NCBI GenBank assembly: GCA_041402045.1 | Contig: JAWKSZ010000042.1 | Location: 1-64,000, forward strand | Origin: JAGQRJ01 sp041402045 | GTDB taxonomy: Bacteria; Planctomycetota; J058 | Direction: 5' to 3' | DNA length: 64,000 bases | Part shown: piece after piece, positions 49,083-57,474 of the stretch | How positions within the stretch are numbered: the first letter of the stretch is position 1 | Layout of the letters: every line of letters starts with the position of its first letter | Made by a program: the position numbers and the translations under genes | Notes under the pieces: generated by a model | The model's database searches: none | What the model saw: only the letters and a program-made list of their open reading frames with translations | Told to the model about the DNA's origin: nothing

Positions 49083-50144
49083 GTGCGCCCTGCTCTCGTG
49101 ATCGCCGAGTATCCCGCCGCCACCCAGGTCCGGCTCTACCACCTGGCTTGGGACTGGGGGCTGAGCCCGGCTGCCCTGCTCGCCGCCGTCCGCGCCGGCG
49201 GGTTCGAGATCGCCAGCCACTTCACCCGCGTCCAGGACGACCAACTCCCTGAGTTGCGCGCGGCCCTCGAGCGCGGTCAGCGCGCGCCGCAGCCCGAGCC
49301 CGCCGCGGAGCCCGAGGCCGAGCCCGTCGCCGACGCGAGCCCGGCCGCCGACTCGACCCCCGCGGCAACGGAAGACAGCCCGGTCGCCGCAGCTCCCTCG
49401 CCCGCCGAGGCCGCGACGCCCGACGACGACACCTCCGCCAGCGCCTCGCGCAAGCGCCGGCGACGTCGCCGGCGGAAGAAGGACGCGGGCGAGACCGACG
49501 AGGCGACCTCCGACACCGCGGCGCCCGTCGACCCTGCGCCGACCGCCCCCGCCGAGACCCCGACCCAGCGCGCGCGCCGCGGCTCGATCTACGCGGCGAC
49601 GGAGCCCGAGCCCGAGTCAGAGCAGCCCGAGCAAGAGGCCCGGGGGAGCCGCTCGGTCCCGCCCAAGCGCAGCTCGAGCGCGGCCCTCCCCTCATTCGGC
49701 ACCCGGCGCCCCGAACCCGAGCCGGAGCTGCCCGAGCCCGCCGCGTCGAGCCCGCCCGCCGCCCGTTCAACCGCGCCCGCGTCGTCGAGCGCACCCGCGA
49801 CCGGCACGCCGAACACTCCCGCGAACGCCGCGTCGAGCCCGCCGCCGAGCACGCCTGCCGCCGGCTCCAAGGCACCCGCGAGCGCCGGGTCGGGCGCGCC
49901 CGCGTCGTCGAGCGCACCCGCGACCGGTACGCCGAACACTCCCGCGAACGCCGCGCCGGGCGCCGCACCGAGCGCGCCCGCAGCTGCAGCGCCCACGCCT
50001 GCCGCCACGCCCAGCGCGCCGGTCGCCGCGCCGAGCACCGCTGCGCCCTCCGCCGAGGACACCGCGTCGAGCGCAGGCTGGGTGATCGTGGCGGTCCTCG
50101 CGGCCGGCGCGGGCCTGATCGCGCTCCTCGCCTTCGGCCTCTGA
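49083..50144 (+). CDS. Tail-anchored protein with IF2-N-like domain and long disordered region
   Basis: The product is 353 aa from GTG 49083 (GTG 49098 is also possible). Residues 14-60 (VRLYHLAWDWGLSPAALLAA, FEIASHFTRVQDDQL) match the small N-terminal domain of translation factor IF2. Then come about 250 residues of Pro/Ala/Glu low complexity with a basic cluster (SRKRRRRRRRKK) and a repeated block ASSSAPATGTPNTPANA at ~236 and ~276. The last ~24 residues form a membrane helix (WVIVAVLAAGAGLIALLAFGL) with no tail, so the protein would be anchored with its body in the cytoplasm. The function is unknown; the combination is unusual. Confidence 0.7.
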   Translation: MRPALVIAEYPAATQVRLYHLAWDWGLSPAALLAAVRAGGFEIASHFTRVQDDQLPELRAALERGQRAPQPEPAAEPEAEPVADASPAADSTPAATEDSPVAAAPSPAEAATPDDDTSASASRKRRRRRRRKKDAGETDEATSDTAAPVDPAPTAPAETPTQRARRGSIYAATEPEPESEQPEQEARGSRSVPPKRSSSAALPSFGTRRPEPEPELPEPAASSPPAARSTAPASSSAPATGTPNTPANAASSPPPSTPAAGSKAPASAGSGAPASSSAPATGTPNTPANAAPGAAPSAPAAAAPTPAATPSAPVAAPSTAAPSAEDTASSAGWVIVAVLAAGAGLIALLAFGL

Positions 50145-50220
50145 AGTCCGCCGTGGTGCGGTCGGATCCGCGAGCCCCGCGACCCGAGCTCCGACCGGTC
50201 CCGACGCCGGGGAGGCGCGC

Positions 50221-50949
50221 ATGACCCTGGAGGCCTGCCTGGCGGACCTCGCCCACGCGGACCCCGAGCGGCGGCTGCAGGCCGCCCAGGCCCTGGCCGA
50301 GCGCTGTCTCGCCGAGCCCGCGCCGCCCTTCGAGGCGGTGCTCGCGCGCTTGAAGGCCCAGGTGGCCTTCGGGCCCGAGCGCGAGCCCGAGCCGGCCGTC
50401 GCGCGCGCGATCTCCGCCGCGGTCCAGGCGCTCGCTGTCGCGCGGGGGGAGCGGCTCGGGTTTCGGATCGCGCGCCCGGAGTCCCTGGACGCGCTCCCGG
50501 ACGCGCGGCTGACCTGGCGCGTAATCGAACCCCTCTGGGACGCGACCACGATCTACCGCGACCGCCCCGCGCTGCGCGCGACCCTCGACCTCGCGACCCC
50601 CGGACAGCGCGCGCTCTACGCGCTCTGGTGGTGGAGCTCCGAGGTGCGAAACGGCGGGCTGCACCAATTCCTGGCCAACTCGACCGGGATCCTGGCCCCC
50701 GAGGTCCGAGACGGCCTGGCCCGGGTCGGAGCGACGGAGCACGCAGCAATCTTCCGCGACCTGCTCGCGCTGTTCCCCGAGGGGGTCTGCCCCGGGGACC
50801 GGCGGGAGCGGCAAGAGCTCCTGTACGAGATCCCCGACGCGGCGCTGGGAGTCCTCGACGCGCGTTTCTACGCGCTGGACGACGACGTGCTGTTCCGACC
50901 GCGGCTTTCCACGTGCGCGGCGCACCCGGACGAGTTCTTCCTCGACTGA
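50221..50949 (+). CDS. DUF4375 (DMP19-like) protein
   Basis: The product is 242 aa with ATG after GGGGAGGCGC. The C-terminal half has the DUF4375 signature: ALYALWWWSSEVRNGGLHQF, LANSTGILAPEV and LARVGATEHAAIF. The N-terminal 70 residues are HEAT-like helices. Family members are cytoplasmic, often of unknown role, and found in proteins with immunity-like or regulatory partners. Nothing next to it identifies a partner. Confidence 0.75.
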   Translation: MTLEACLADLAHADPERRLQAAQALAERCLAEPAPPFEAVLARLKAQVAFGPEREPEPAVARAISAAVQALAVARGERLGFRIARPESLDALPDARLTWRVIEPLWDATTIYRDRPALRATLDLATPGQRALYALWWWSSEVRNGGLHQFLANSTGILAPEVRDGLARVGATEHAAIFRDLLALFPEGVCPGDRRERQELLYEIPDAALGVLDARFYALDDDVLFRPRLSTCAAHPDEFFLD

Positions 50950-51039
50950 CGCGGGGCGGCACCCGGGCGGGTAAGCCGCGCCCCAGCGCGACGCGCGGAC
51001 ACGGGCTGCGCGCGGCGCGCGGTGTGCACGGGGCCTGGC

Positions 51040-51762
51040 GTGCTCTACGCCACCACCCGCTTTCGCGACTACGCCGTGCTCCCCGGGCACCCGCCTCGGG
51101 GGGCCTTCGCCACGAGCACGCTGCGGATCGCGGCCTGGCGGGCGCTGTTCGCCGTGGTCGTGCTCGGCGCGGTGAGCTACGGGTTCTTCGAGCGCGGGGA
51201 GCGCCTGGTCCTGCTCCCCGTCTTCGCGGCGCTGGGCGCTGGGCCGCAGGCGTGCGTCGAGCGCTGGGGGCTCGGGCGCTCGCCTCGCGCGCTCCTCGGC
51301 TGCGGGCTCGTGGGGCTCGGGGTCGCGTTGCTCGTGGGCGTGCTGGCGCTGTGCAACACGCTCGTGTTCTGGGGCACCCACTACGGGTTGGGCGTCGAGT
51401 ACGGCTGGCACCTCCTCCAGACCCTCTCGGCGGACGTGGTCGAGCGCGCCGGCTGGTGGTTCTACGGGTCGTGGCTGGTCCCGCTCGTGCTGCCCTTCGC
51501 CCTCCCGCTGTTCGTGGCCATGGTCGCGCGCTGGATCAGCAACGGCCTGCCGCAGCAGCTCCTGGTGGTGCTGGCGAGCCTGGGGCTCCTGGTCGAGGTC
51601 GACCTGTTCCTGGAGCACTATCGCGAACCCCTCTACGAGTGGCTGGTCGCGGGGCTGGCCCTCCCGCTGATCTACGCCGGCGTCGATCGGCTGGAGGAGC
51701 GCTGGTGCGAGCGGCGGGACCGCCGCGAGCGCGGGCTCACTCCTGACCGAAGGCCCGCCTGA
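51040..51762 (+). CDS. Multi-span membrane protein
   Basis: GTG 51040 or 51022 in the same frame; neither has a clear ribosome site. Four or five hydrophobic stretches: ALFAVVVLGAVSYGFF, LLGCGLVGLGVALLVGVLALC, WLVPLVLPFALPLFVAMV and LLVVLASLGLLVEVDLFL, with a possible last one WLVAGLALPLIYAGV. The C-terminus is basic. No family recognised. The 3' end overlaps the convergent kinase gene by 26 nt. Confidence 0.65.
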   Translation: MLYATTRFRDYAVLPGHPPRGAFATSTLRIAAWRALFAVVVLGAVSYGFFERGERLVLLPVFAALGAGPQACVERWGLGRSPRALLGCGLVGLGVALLVGVLALCNTLVFWGTHYGLGVEYGWHLLQTLSADVVERAGWWFYGSWLVPLVLPFALPLFVAMVARWISNGLPQQLLVVLASLGLLVEVDLFLEHYREPLYEWLVAGLALPLIYAGVDRLEERWCERRDRRERGLTPDRRPA

Positions 51763-53659
51763 ACACGCCCTCGGGGTCGCCCATGGCCAGGAGCAGCGCC
51801 ACGTCCCGCGCGCGCTGGGCGAGCTCGTCGTAGCCGCGGTTCTTCAGGTTCTGGGCCTGCCACCAGGTCAGGCGGAACAGGATCTCCTGGCGGGTGGCGG
51901 CGCGGAGCGCTGCGTCGGAGTAGGGCTTGGCGCCCCGCTCGTCGGCGAACAGGCGCTGGAGGTCCTCGCGCGAGACGAAGGTCCCCGCGTGGGCGTTGAT
52001 CATGCGCGGGGGCTCCCCGGGCGGGCGCACCAGGAACCAGCCCGGGGCGCACACGCCCTGGAGCTCGACGTCGAGCCGCTCGCCGAGGGCGATCAGCACC
52101 AGCGCGCAGGAAATGTGCACGCCGGTCCCGCTCTCGAGCACGCGGTCGAGCTCGCTCTTGGAGGGCTCGTAGTAGGCGAAGGTCTCGCCCTTGACCACCC
52201 GGGCGTGGCACAGCCGGACCAGCGCCTCGAGCCGTGCGTCTCCGTCGAGGCCTTCGAGGTCCGGGCGCAGGTCCTGCGCGTGGCGGTCGAGGGTCGCGAG
52301 CACCTGCGCCGCGTCGAGCTCGTCGTCGTCCCGAACGAGCCTGGTGCAGAGCAGCGCAGCCTCGGCCAGCTCGCCGGCCTCGGGCACGAAGGTCAACCAC
52401 ACCAACCGGCGCTCGACCGGGTCGGGGTAGAGCGGCGCGAGCTCGGGCTCGACGTTGAGCCCCAGCGCGGCGGCGCGACCCCAGGCCTCGAGGGCCAGCA
52501 CCCGGGCGCCGGCGTCCTCGTGCACCCGGCCCAGCGCGAGGTGCGCCTCGGCGCAGGCGGGGTCGAGCTCGAGGGCCTGGCGGGCCTGGCGCCCCGCAGC
52601 CTCGACGTCTGCGCGCTCCAGGCACGCCAGGGCCTCCGCCGCCAGGGACGCGGCCCGGACCTCCGGGGCCTCGGGGCCAGGGAGCGGGATCCGCGGGCCG
52701 CCGAGCGCGGGCTCCTCGTCGGGCGCCGGGGCCCGGCGCCGCGACCAGGCCCAGGCGCCCGCGACGGAGAGGGTCACGAGCGCGCCCAGCCCGAGGCCGA
52801 TCGCGACCCAGGGTGCCTCCCGCGAGACCCGCGGCGGCGGCGCCGCGGGCGCCAGGGCCAGGCGCAGGTCCCGGGCCAGCGCGGGCATGTCCGGGTAGCG
52901 ATCGCCCGGGTGCTTCTCCAGGCAGCGCATGCAGATCGCCGCCAGCCGCGGCGGCGTCTCCGGAGCCAGGGTCAGCGGCGAGGCGATCGCGCCGTGGCGC
53001 ACCTTCTGCAGCACCTCCTCCACCCCGCGCCCGCTGACCGGAGGGTGCCCGGTGAGCATGGCGTAGAGCACGGCGCCCAGGCCGTAGACGTCGGAGGCGG
53101 GCCCGATCTCGTGGCGCCGCCCCAGGGCCTGCTCCGGCGGCATGAACACCGGGCTGCCCATGATCTCGCCCGAGAGCGTGAGCCGGCTGCCGCTGGTCTG
53201 GTCCATGGCCAGCCCGAAGTCGGTGAGCCGCGGCTCGCCGCTCGGGGTCAGGAGCACGTTCGCGGGCTTGAGGTCCCGGTGCAGGACCCCCAGTCCGTGG
53301 GCGTGCTCGAGGGCCTCGCACAGCTCGAGGGCGATCCGCGCTGCCTCTCGGGGCTCGAGGTGGCCCTCCGTCCGGATCCGCGCGCGCAGGGTCTGCCCCG
53401 CGACGAAGGCGTAGACGTGATACGGCCCGTGCTGACTGTGGCCGCGATCGAGGAGCGGCACGATCGCGCGGTGGGCGAGCCGCGCCGCCACGTCGCCCTC
53501 GCGGTGGAAGCGCTCGATATCGTCCGGGTCGCGCAGGCGCTCGGGCAGGAGCAGCTTGATCGCCACGGGGCCGCCGGGCCCGAGGGCGCGCAGCACCACG
53601 CCGTTGGCGCCGCGCGCGACCTCGCGCTCCACGCGGTAGGGGCCGATCGTGAGGGTCAC
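51737..53659 (-). CDS. Ser/Thr kinase fused to TPR and SirB1-like transglutaminase-fold domain
   Basis: The product is 640 aa. Kinase residues 7-270: ARGANGVVL, VAIKLLLP, HRDLKPANVLL, TDFGLAMD, GSPVFMPPEQ. A membrane helix lies at about 278-302 (WVAIGLGLGALVTLSVAGAWAW), then TPR-like helices. The last ~150 residues match the SirB1 domain: YYEPSKSELDRVLESGTGVHISCALVLIALGERLDVELQGV, then GWFLVRPPG where the usual His is Trp. A Cys sits where transglutaminase-like proteins carry their nucleophile, but the full triad is not evident, so enzyme activity is doubtful. It is a rare combination; the kinase would be cytoplasmic and the SirB1 part extracytoplasmic. Confidence 0.85.
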   Translation of the reverse strand: MTLTIGPYRVEREVARGANGVVLRALGPGGPVAIKLLLPERLRDPDDIERFHREGDVAARLAHRAIVPLLDRGHSQHGPYHVYAFVAGQTLRARIRTEGHLEPREAARIALELCEALEHAHGLGVLHRDLKPANVLLTPSGEPRLTDFGLAMDQTSGSRLTLSGEIMGSPVFMPPEQALGRRHEIGPASDVYGLGAVLYAMLTGHPPVSGRGVEEVLQKVRHGAIASPLTLAPETPPRLAAICMRCLEKHPGDRYPDMPALARDLRLALAPAAPPPRVSREAPWVAIGLGLGALVTLSVAGAWAWSRRRAPAPDEEPALGGPRIPLPGPEAPEVRAASLAAEALACLERADVEAAGRQARQALELDPACAEAHLALGRVHEDAGARVLALEAWGRAAALGLNVEPELAPLYPDPVERRLVWLTFVPEAGELAEAALLCTRLVRDDDELDAAQVLATLDRHAQDLRPDLEGLDGDARLEALVRLCHARVVKGETFAYYEPSKSELDRVLESGTGVHISCALVLIALGERLDVELQGVCAPGWFLVRPPGEPPRMINAHAGTFVSREDLQRLFADERGAKPYSDAALRAATRQEILFRLTWWQAQNLKNRGYDELAQRARDVALLLAMGDPEGVFRRAFGQE

Positions 53660-53690
53660 GACTCAGCGGCGGCGGCGGAGCCGCGCGCGC

Positions 53691-54305
53691 TTACTTGCTG
53701 CCGTAGTCGACCAGGTCGAGGTTCTTGGTCCCGTCGCGGACCGAGCGCACCACGCTCTGCCCGTGGAAGGGACGCACCTCGGCGTCGGCCAGCCAGGTCT
53801 CGGTGGTGCTGCCGGCGCCCTTGCGCTTCATGACCACGACGGTGAGGGTCTTGCCGCCGGCCAGGGTGTGCTCCTGCTCCTTGGGCTCCTCGGTCAGGGC
53901 GTCGTATTCCTCGGGCTTCTTGTACTTCTCGTCGTCGGCCTGCATGTCGAAGGCGGTCTCGCCGGCCTCGCCCACGGGGTTGCCGTCCTTGAGCTCCTGG
54001 CGGGTGACGCTGACCTGGGCGCCCTCGATCTTGGTGATCTCGTAGCGGTAGGTCTTCATTTTGTCGCCCGAGCCCTCCTCGTAGACCGCGAAGTCGCCGA
54101 CCTTGGCGTGCTTCCACGGGCCGCGCAGCTCGCTCTGCACGAAGGGCTTGGCCGGCGCGGCCGGGGTCTCGTCCTTGGGGGCCGCGGCGGGCTCTTGGGT
54201 GCCGTCGTCGCTGCTGCCGCCGCTGTTGCTCGAGCCGCCGGAGGGGCAGCCGGTGAGGGCGAACAGGCCGCAGAGGCAGGCGATCAGGATCAGGGGGCGC
54301 TTCAT
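53691..54305 (-). CDS. Lipoprotein, 204 aa
   Basis: ATG 54305 with GGAGACCCC. Lipobox LTGC at Cys20, then a Ser/Gly/Pro linker. The body is charged and beta-rich (KHAKVGDFAVYEEGSGDKMKTYRY, ITKIEGAQVSVTRQELKDG, TLTVVVMKRK, TWLADAEVRPFHGQSVVRSV). No known family, although the strand pattern resembles other small planctomycete lipoproteins. It lies 31 nt upstream of the kinase-SirB1 gene on the same strand, so they may be cotranscribed; it could be a ligand for that sensor. Confidence 0.75.
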   Translation of the reverse strand: MKRPLILIACLCGLFALTGCPSGGSSNSGGSSDDGTQEPAAAPKDETPAAPAKPFVQSELRGPWKHAKVGDFAVYEEGSGDKMKTYRYEITKIEGAQVSVTRQELKDGNPVGEAGETAFDMQADDEKYKKPEEYDALTEEPKEQEHTLAGGKTLTVVVMKRKGAGSTTETWLADAEVRPFHGQSVVRSVRDGTKNLDLVDYGSK

Positions 54306-54411
54306 GGGGTCTCCTCGCCCGGGGTCTGCCCGGCGCGTCGGCCTATCTCACGGGGTCGCCAGGCCCGCGTCAAGTCGCCCCGCGGCGTTCCCGCCTGCGG
54401 AGGTTTCGACG

Positions 54412-54417
54412 TAGACT
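54412..54417 (+). promoter_or_regulatory. -10 box before the lipid-kinase gene
   Basis: TAGACT, 8-nt spacer, then ATG 54426 with no ribosome site. Confidence 0.5.
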
Positions 54418-54425
54418 CCCCGGCC

Positions 54426-55349
54426 ATGAAGTTCGTGAGCTTGATCGTGAACCCCCACGCCGGGCGCGGGCAAGGCGCCGAGGCCGGGCGCCAGGCCGCG
54501 ACGGTGCTGCGTCGCGGAGGGTGGAAGGTCGAGCTGCACGAGACCCAGAGCCCCTACGACACCCGGCCCCTGGTGCGCCGGGCGCGGGAGGCGGGCCCCG
54601 ACTGCGTGGTCGCGGTCGGCGGCGACGGCACGCTGCACGAGGTGCTGAACGCGCTCCACGACGGCCCGGGTAAGCCCCCGGCCCTGGGGCTGATCCCGGT
54701 CGGCGGCGGCAACGACTACGCGCGCATGCTCGAGATCCCGGCCAACGACCCCGAGCGCGCGGCGCAGCGCCTGCTGGCCTCCGTCGAGCGCCGCGTCGAC
54801 CTGGGGCGGCTCGAGGGCGCCGACCACGGGACCGAGCTGTTCCTGAACAACGTGGGCCTGGCCTACATGGCGGCGGCCAACGCCGCGCGCGAGTCCACGC
54901 GCTTCCTCCCGGGCAAGCTCGGCTACCTGGCCGCCGGCGCCCTGGCCTTCGCCCAGTGGAAGCCCGCCCGGCTCCTGCTCTCGGTCGACGGCGTCGAGCA
55001 GACCGGCGCGTTCCTGATCGTGCACGTGGCCCTCGGCCGCTACTGCGGTGCCGGGATCGAGCTGACCCCGGACTCGAGCCTCGACGGCGGGCGCTTCCAC
55101 GTGTTCGTCTCCAGCGCCCCCTCGCGGGTGCGCGGGCTCCTGGACTGGGGCAAGGTCAGCAAGGGCGAGCCGACCCCCGACACCGCGATCGTCGAGGGCA
55201 GGCGCGTGCGGATCACCGGCCCGCGCGGGTTCGTGCTCCACGCCGACGGCGAGGTCCGCCACGCCACCACCGGCGTGCTCGAGGTCACGCTGCTCCCGGG
55301 CGCAGGCCGGCTGTGGGCGCCCCCGGAGCCGGCCCGTCCCCTGGGCTGA
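54426..55349 (+). CDS. Diacylglycerol kinase-type lipid kinase (YegS/DgkB-like)
   Basis: The product is 307 aa, the usual length. Signature motifs: IVNPHAGRG, VAVGGDGTLHEVLN (the GGDGT nucleotide loop), GLIPVGGGNDYARML, a glycine-rich GRYCGAGIELTPDSSLDGG and the C-terminal HADGE segment. It transfers phosphate from ATP to a lipid such as diacylglycerol or an analogous sphingoid/terpenoid lipid; the substrate is uncertain. The N-terminus has no signal. It stands alone between a lipoprotein on the opposite strand and the acyl-CoA dehydrogenase. Confidence 0.9.
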   Translation: MKFVSLIVNPHAGRGQGAEAGRQAATVLRRGGWKVELHETQSPYDTRPLVRRAREAGPDCVVAVGGDGTLHEVLNALHDGPGKPPALGLIPVGGGNDYARMLEIPANDPERAAQRLLASVERRVDLGRLEGADHGTELFLNNVGLAYMAAANAARESTRFLPGKLGYLAAGALAFAQWKPARLLLSVDGVEQTGAFLIVHVALGRYCGAGIELTPDSSLDGGRFHVFVSSAPSRVRGLLDWGKVSKGEPTPDTAIVEGRRVRITGPRGFVLHADGEVRHATTGVLEVTLLPGAGRLWAPPEPARPLG

Positions 55350-55411
55350 GCGCGCGGCGACGTCGCGACCGCGCCTGTTGAAACCGGGTGCCGGCCAGCC
55401 TACGATCCGCG

Positions 55412-55427
55412 CGGACCGAGCGGTCCG
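55412..55427 (+). promoter_or_regulatory. Leader hairpin before the gcdH-like gene
   Basis: CGGACC, loop GAGC, GGTCCG. It sits next to GGAGAG, so folding could mask the ribosome site. A TACGAT -10-like box lies near 55401. Confidence 0.35.
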
Positions 55428-55436
55428 GAGAGTCCC

Positions 55437-56615
55437 ATGAGTGAATTCGTAGGCGCTGATTTCTTCGAGCTCGACGAGCTCCTGAGCGACGAGGAGCGCG
55501 CCGTGCGCGACAGCGCGCGGGAGTGGGTCGACCGCGAGCTGATCGACAGCCGCCTGATCGAGGAGCACCACCGCGCCGGGACCTTCCCCCGCGAGCTGGC
55601 CACCCAGGTCGGCGAAATGGGCTACCTCGGCCCTACCCTCCCCGAGGAGTACGGCTGCGCCGGGCTGAACCAGGTCGGCTACGGGCTGATCATGCAGGAG
55701 CTCGAGCGCGGCGACAGCGGCCTGCGCAGCTTCTGCTCGGTGCAGGGCTCGCTCTGCATGTATCCGATCTTCGCCTTCGGCTCGGACGAGCAGAAGAACC
55801 GCTACCTCCCGGGCATGGCCAAGGGCGAGATCATTGGCTGCTTCGGGCTCTCGGAGCCCGACCACGGCAGCGACCCGAGCGGCATGGAGACCAAGGCCAC
55901 CCCCGACGGCGACGGCTGGATCCTGAACGGCACCAAGCGCTGGATCACCAACGGCTCGATCGCCGATATCGCGATCGTGTGGGCCAAGACCCCCGACGGG
56001 ATCCGCGGGTTCATCGTCCCCACCGACGCCCCGGGCTTCAGCGCGCCGCTGATCCCGGGCAAGTTCTCCCTGCGCGCCTCGGTCACCTCCGAGCTGATCA
56101 TGGAGGACGTGAAGGTCGGCCCCGAGGCGCTCCTGCCCGAGACCACCGGGCTCAAGAACGCGCTCATGTGCCTCTCGAACGCGCGCTACGGGATCGCCTG
56201 GGGCGTGGTCGGCTCGGCCATGGCCGTGTTCGACGAGGCCCTGCGCTACCTGCAGAGCCGGACCCAGTTCGACAAGCCCCTGGCCTCGTTCCAGCTCGTG
56301 CAGCGCAAGCTCGTGCACATGCACACCGAGCTGACCAAGGCCCAGCTCGTCGCCCACCGCCTGGGGCGGCTCAAGGACGCGGGCAAGGCCAAGCACTACC
56401 ACGTGAGCTTCGCCAAGCGGAACAACTGCTGGGCCGCGCGCGAGATCGCCAAGCTCGGGCGCGAGCTGCTCGGCGCCAACGGGGTGTGCGACGAGTACCA
56501 GGTCATGCGCCACCTCATGAACATCGAGAGCGTCTACACCTACGAGGGCACCCACGAGATCCACACGCTGGTCCTGGGCGAGCACCTCACCGGATTCCCG
56601 GCCTACCGCGGGTGA
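55437..56615 (+). CDS. gcdH: Acyl-CoA dehydrogenase, glutaryl-CoA type
   Basis: The product is 392 aa. It has RSFCSVQGSLCMYPIFAFGS and the catalytic-base segment YEGTHEIHTLVLGEHLTGF, which fit glutaryl-CoA dehydrogenase better than short-chain types; the C-terminal Glu in YEGTHE is the base. FAD contacts show as CFGLSEPDHGSDP and RWITNGSIADI. It oxidises glutaryl-CoA to crotonyl-CoA with CO2 release, in lysine or aromatic breakdown. The leader has a short hairpin (CGGACC-GAGC-GGTCCG, 55412-55427) just before the ribosome site. The directly downstream ETF genes would accept its electrons. Confidence 0.87.
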   Translation: MSEFVGADFFELDELLSDEERAVRDSAREWVDRELIDSRLIEEHHRAGTFPRELATQVGEMGYLGPTLPEEYGCAGLNQVGYGLIMQELERGDSGLRSFCSVQGSLCMYPIFAFGSDEQKNRYLPGMAKGEIIGCFGLSEPDHGSDPSGMETKATPDGDGWILNGTKRWITNGSIADIAIVWAKTPDGIRGFIVPTDAPGFSAPLIPGKFSLRASVTSELIMEDVKVGPEALLPETTGLKNALMCLSNARYGIAWGVVGSAMAVFDEALRYLQSRTQFDKPLASFQLVQRKLVHMHTELTKAQLVAHRLGRLKDAGKAKHYHVSFAKRNNCWAAREIAKLGRELLGANGVCDEYQVMRHLMNIESVYTYEGTHEIHTLVLGEHLTGFPAYRG

Positions 56616-56628
56616 GCGCGATCTCGCG

Positions 56629-56634
56629 TAGACT
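56629..56634 (+). promoter_or_regulatory. -10 box of etfBA
   Basis: TAGACT, then a 36-nt leader with AGGAG before etfB. It indicates that etfBA has its own promoter apart from the upstream dehydrogenase. Confidence 0.45.
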
Positions 56635-56670
56635 CTGGCCGAACACAACGAACTAAATACAGGAGCAGCA

Positions 56671-57447
56671 ATGCGGATCTTCGTGTGCGTGAAGGCGGTG
56701 CCCGACACCGCCGCCCGGATCAAAGTCAAGGACGGGGCGACCATCGACCCCAGCGGCGTCAAGTTCGTGCTCGGCCCCTACGACGCGCGCGCGGTGGCCA
56801 AGGCGATCGCGCTCAAGGAGGCCGCCGGTGACGGCGCCGAGGTCGTCGCGGTCTCCGCGGGCGGCACCAAGGGCGAGCGCGACGCGAACAAGCGGCTCAA
56901 GGACGCCCTGGCGCTGGGCGCCGACCGCGGGATCCTGATCCCCGACGAGGCCTCGGAGAACCGCGACCCGCTCGAGGTCGCCAAGGCCCTGGCCGCGGCG
57001 ATCAAGGCCGAGGGCGACTACTCGCTGGTGCTCCTCGGGCGCACCGCCGTCGACGACCAGGCCATGTCCGTGGGCCCCATGCTCGGCGCGCTGCTCGGCG
57101 CCCCCTGCGTGACCGACGCCGTGGGCCTCGAGGTCGCCGGCGGCAAGGCGACCGTGACCCGCGCCGCCGAGGGCCGCCAGCAGACCGTCGAGCTGACCCT
57201 CCCCGCGGTGGTCACCGGCCAGCGCGACCTGGCCGAGGAGAAGTACCCCAAGCTCAAGGACATTCTCAAGGCCGGCAAGAAGCCCATGGCCACGTTCGAC
57301 TACGCGTGGACCGACGGCGGCTACACCGTGACCGCCCTCGAGCCGCCCCCGGAGCCGGTGGCCGGCAAGATCGTGGGCGAGGGGCCGGACGCCGTCCCCG
57401 AGCTGTTCAACCTCCTCCAGAACGAAGCCAAGAAGCTCAGCTTCTAG
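56671..57447 (+). CDS. etfB: Electron-transfer flavoprotein, beta subunit
   Basis: The product is 258 aa. The N-terminus reads MRIFVCVKAVPDTAARIKV, typical of EtfB; the AMP-binding and recognition region includes LLGRTAVDDQAMSVGPM and LLGAPCVTDAVGLEV. The recognition loop (residues ~190-200, TGQRDLAEEKYP) precedes LKDILKAGKKP. With EtfA it carries electrons from the acyl-CoA dehydrogenases to the membrane ETF:quinone oxidoreductase. Cotranscribed with etfA, 27 nt apart. Confidence 0.96.
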   Translation: MRIFVCVKAVPDTAARIKVKDGATIDPSGVKFVLGPYDARAVAKAIALKEAAGDGAEVVAVSAGGTKGERDANKRLKDALALGADRGILIPDEASENRDPLEVAKALAAAIKAEGDYSLVLLGRTAVDDQAMSVGPMLGALLGAPCVTDAVGLEVAGGKATVTRAAEGRQQTVELTLPAVVTGQRDLAEEKYPKLKDILKAGKKPMATFDYAWTDGGYTVTALEPPPEPVAGKIVGEGPDAVPELFNLLQNEAKKLSF

Positions 57448-57474
57448 GCCCTGACGAAAGAGTAAGGCACACAC

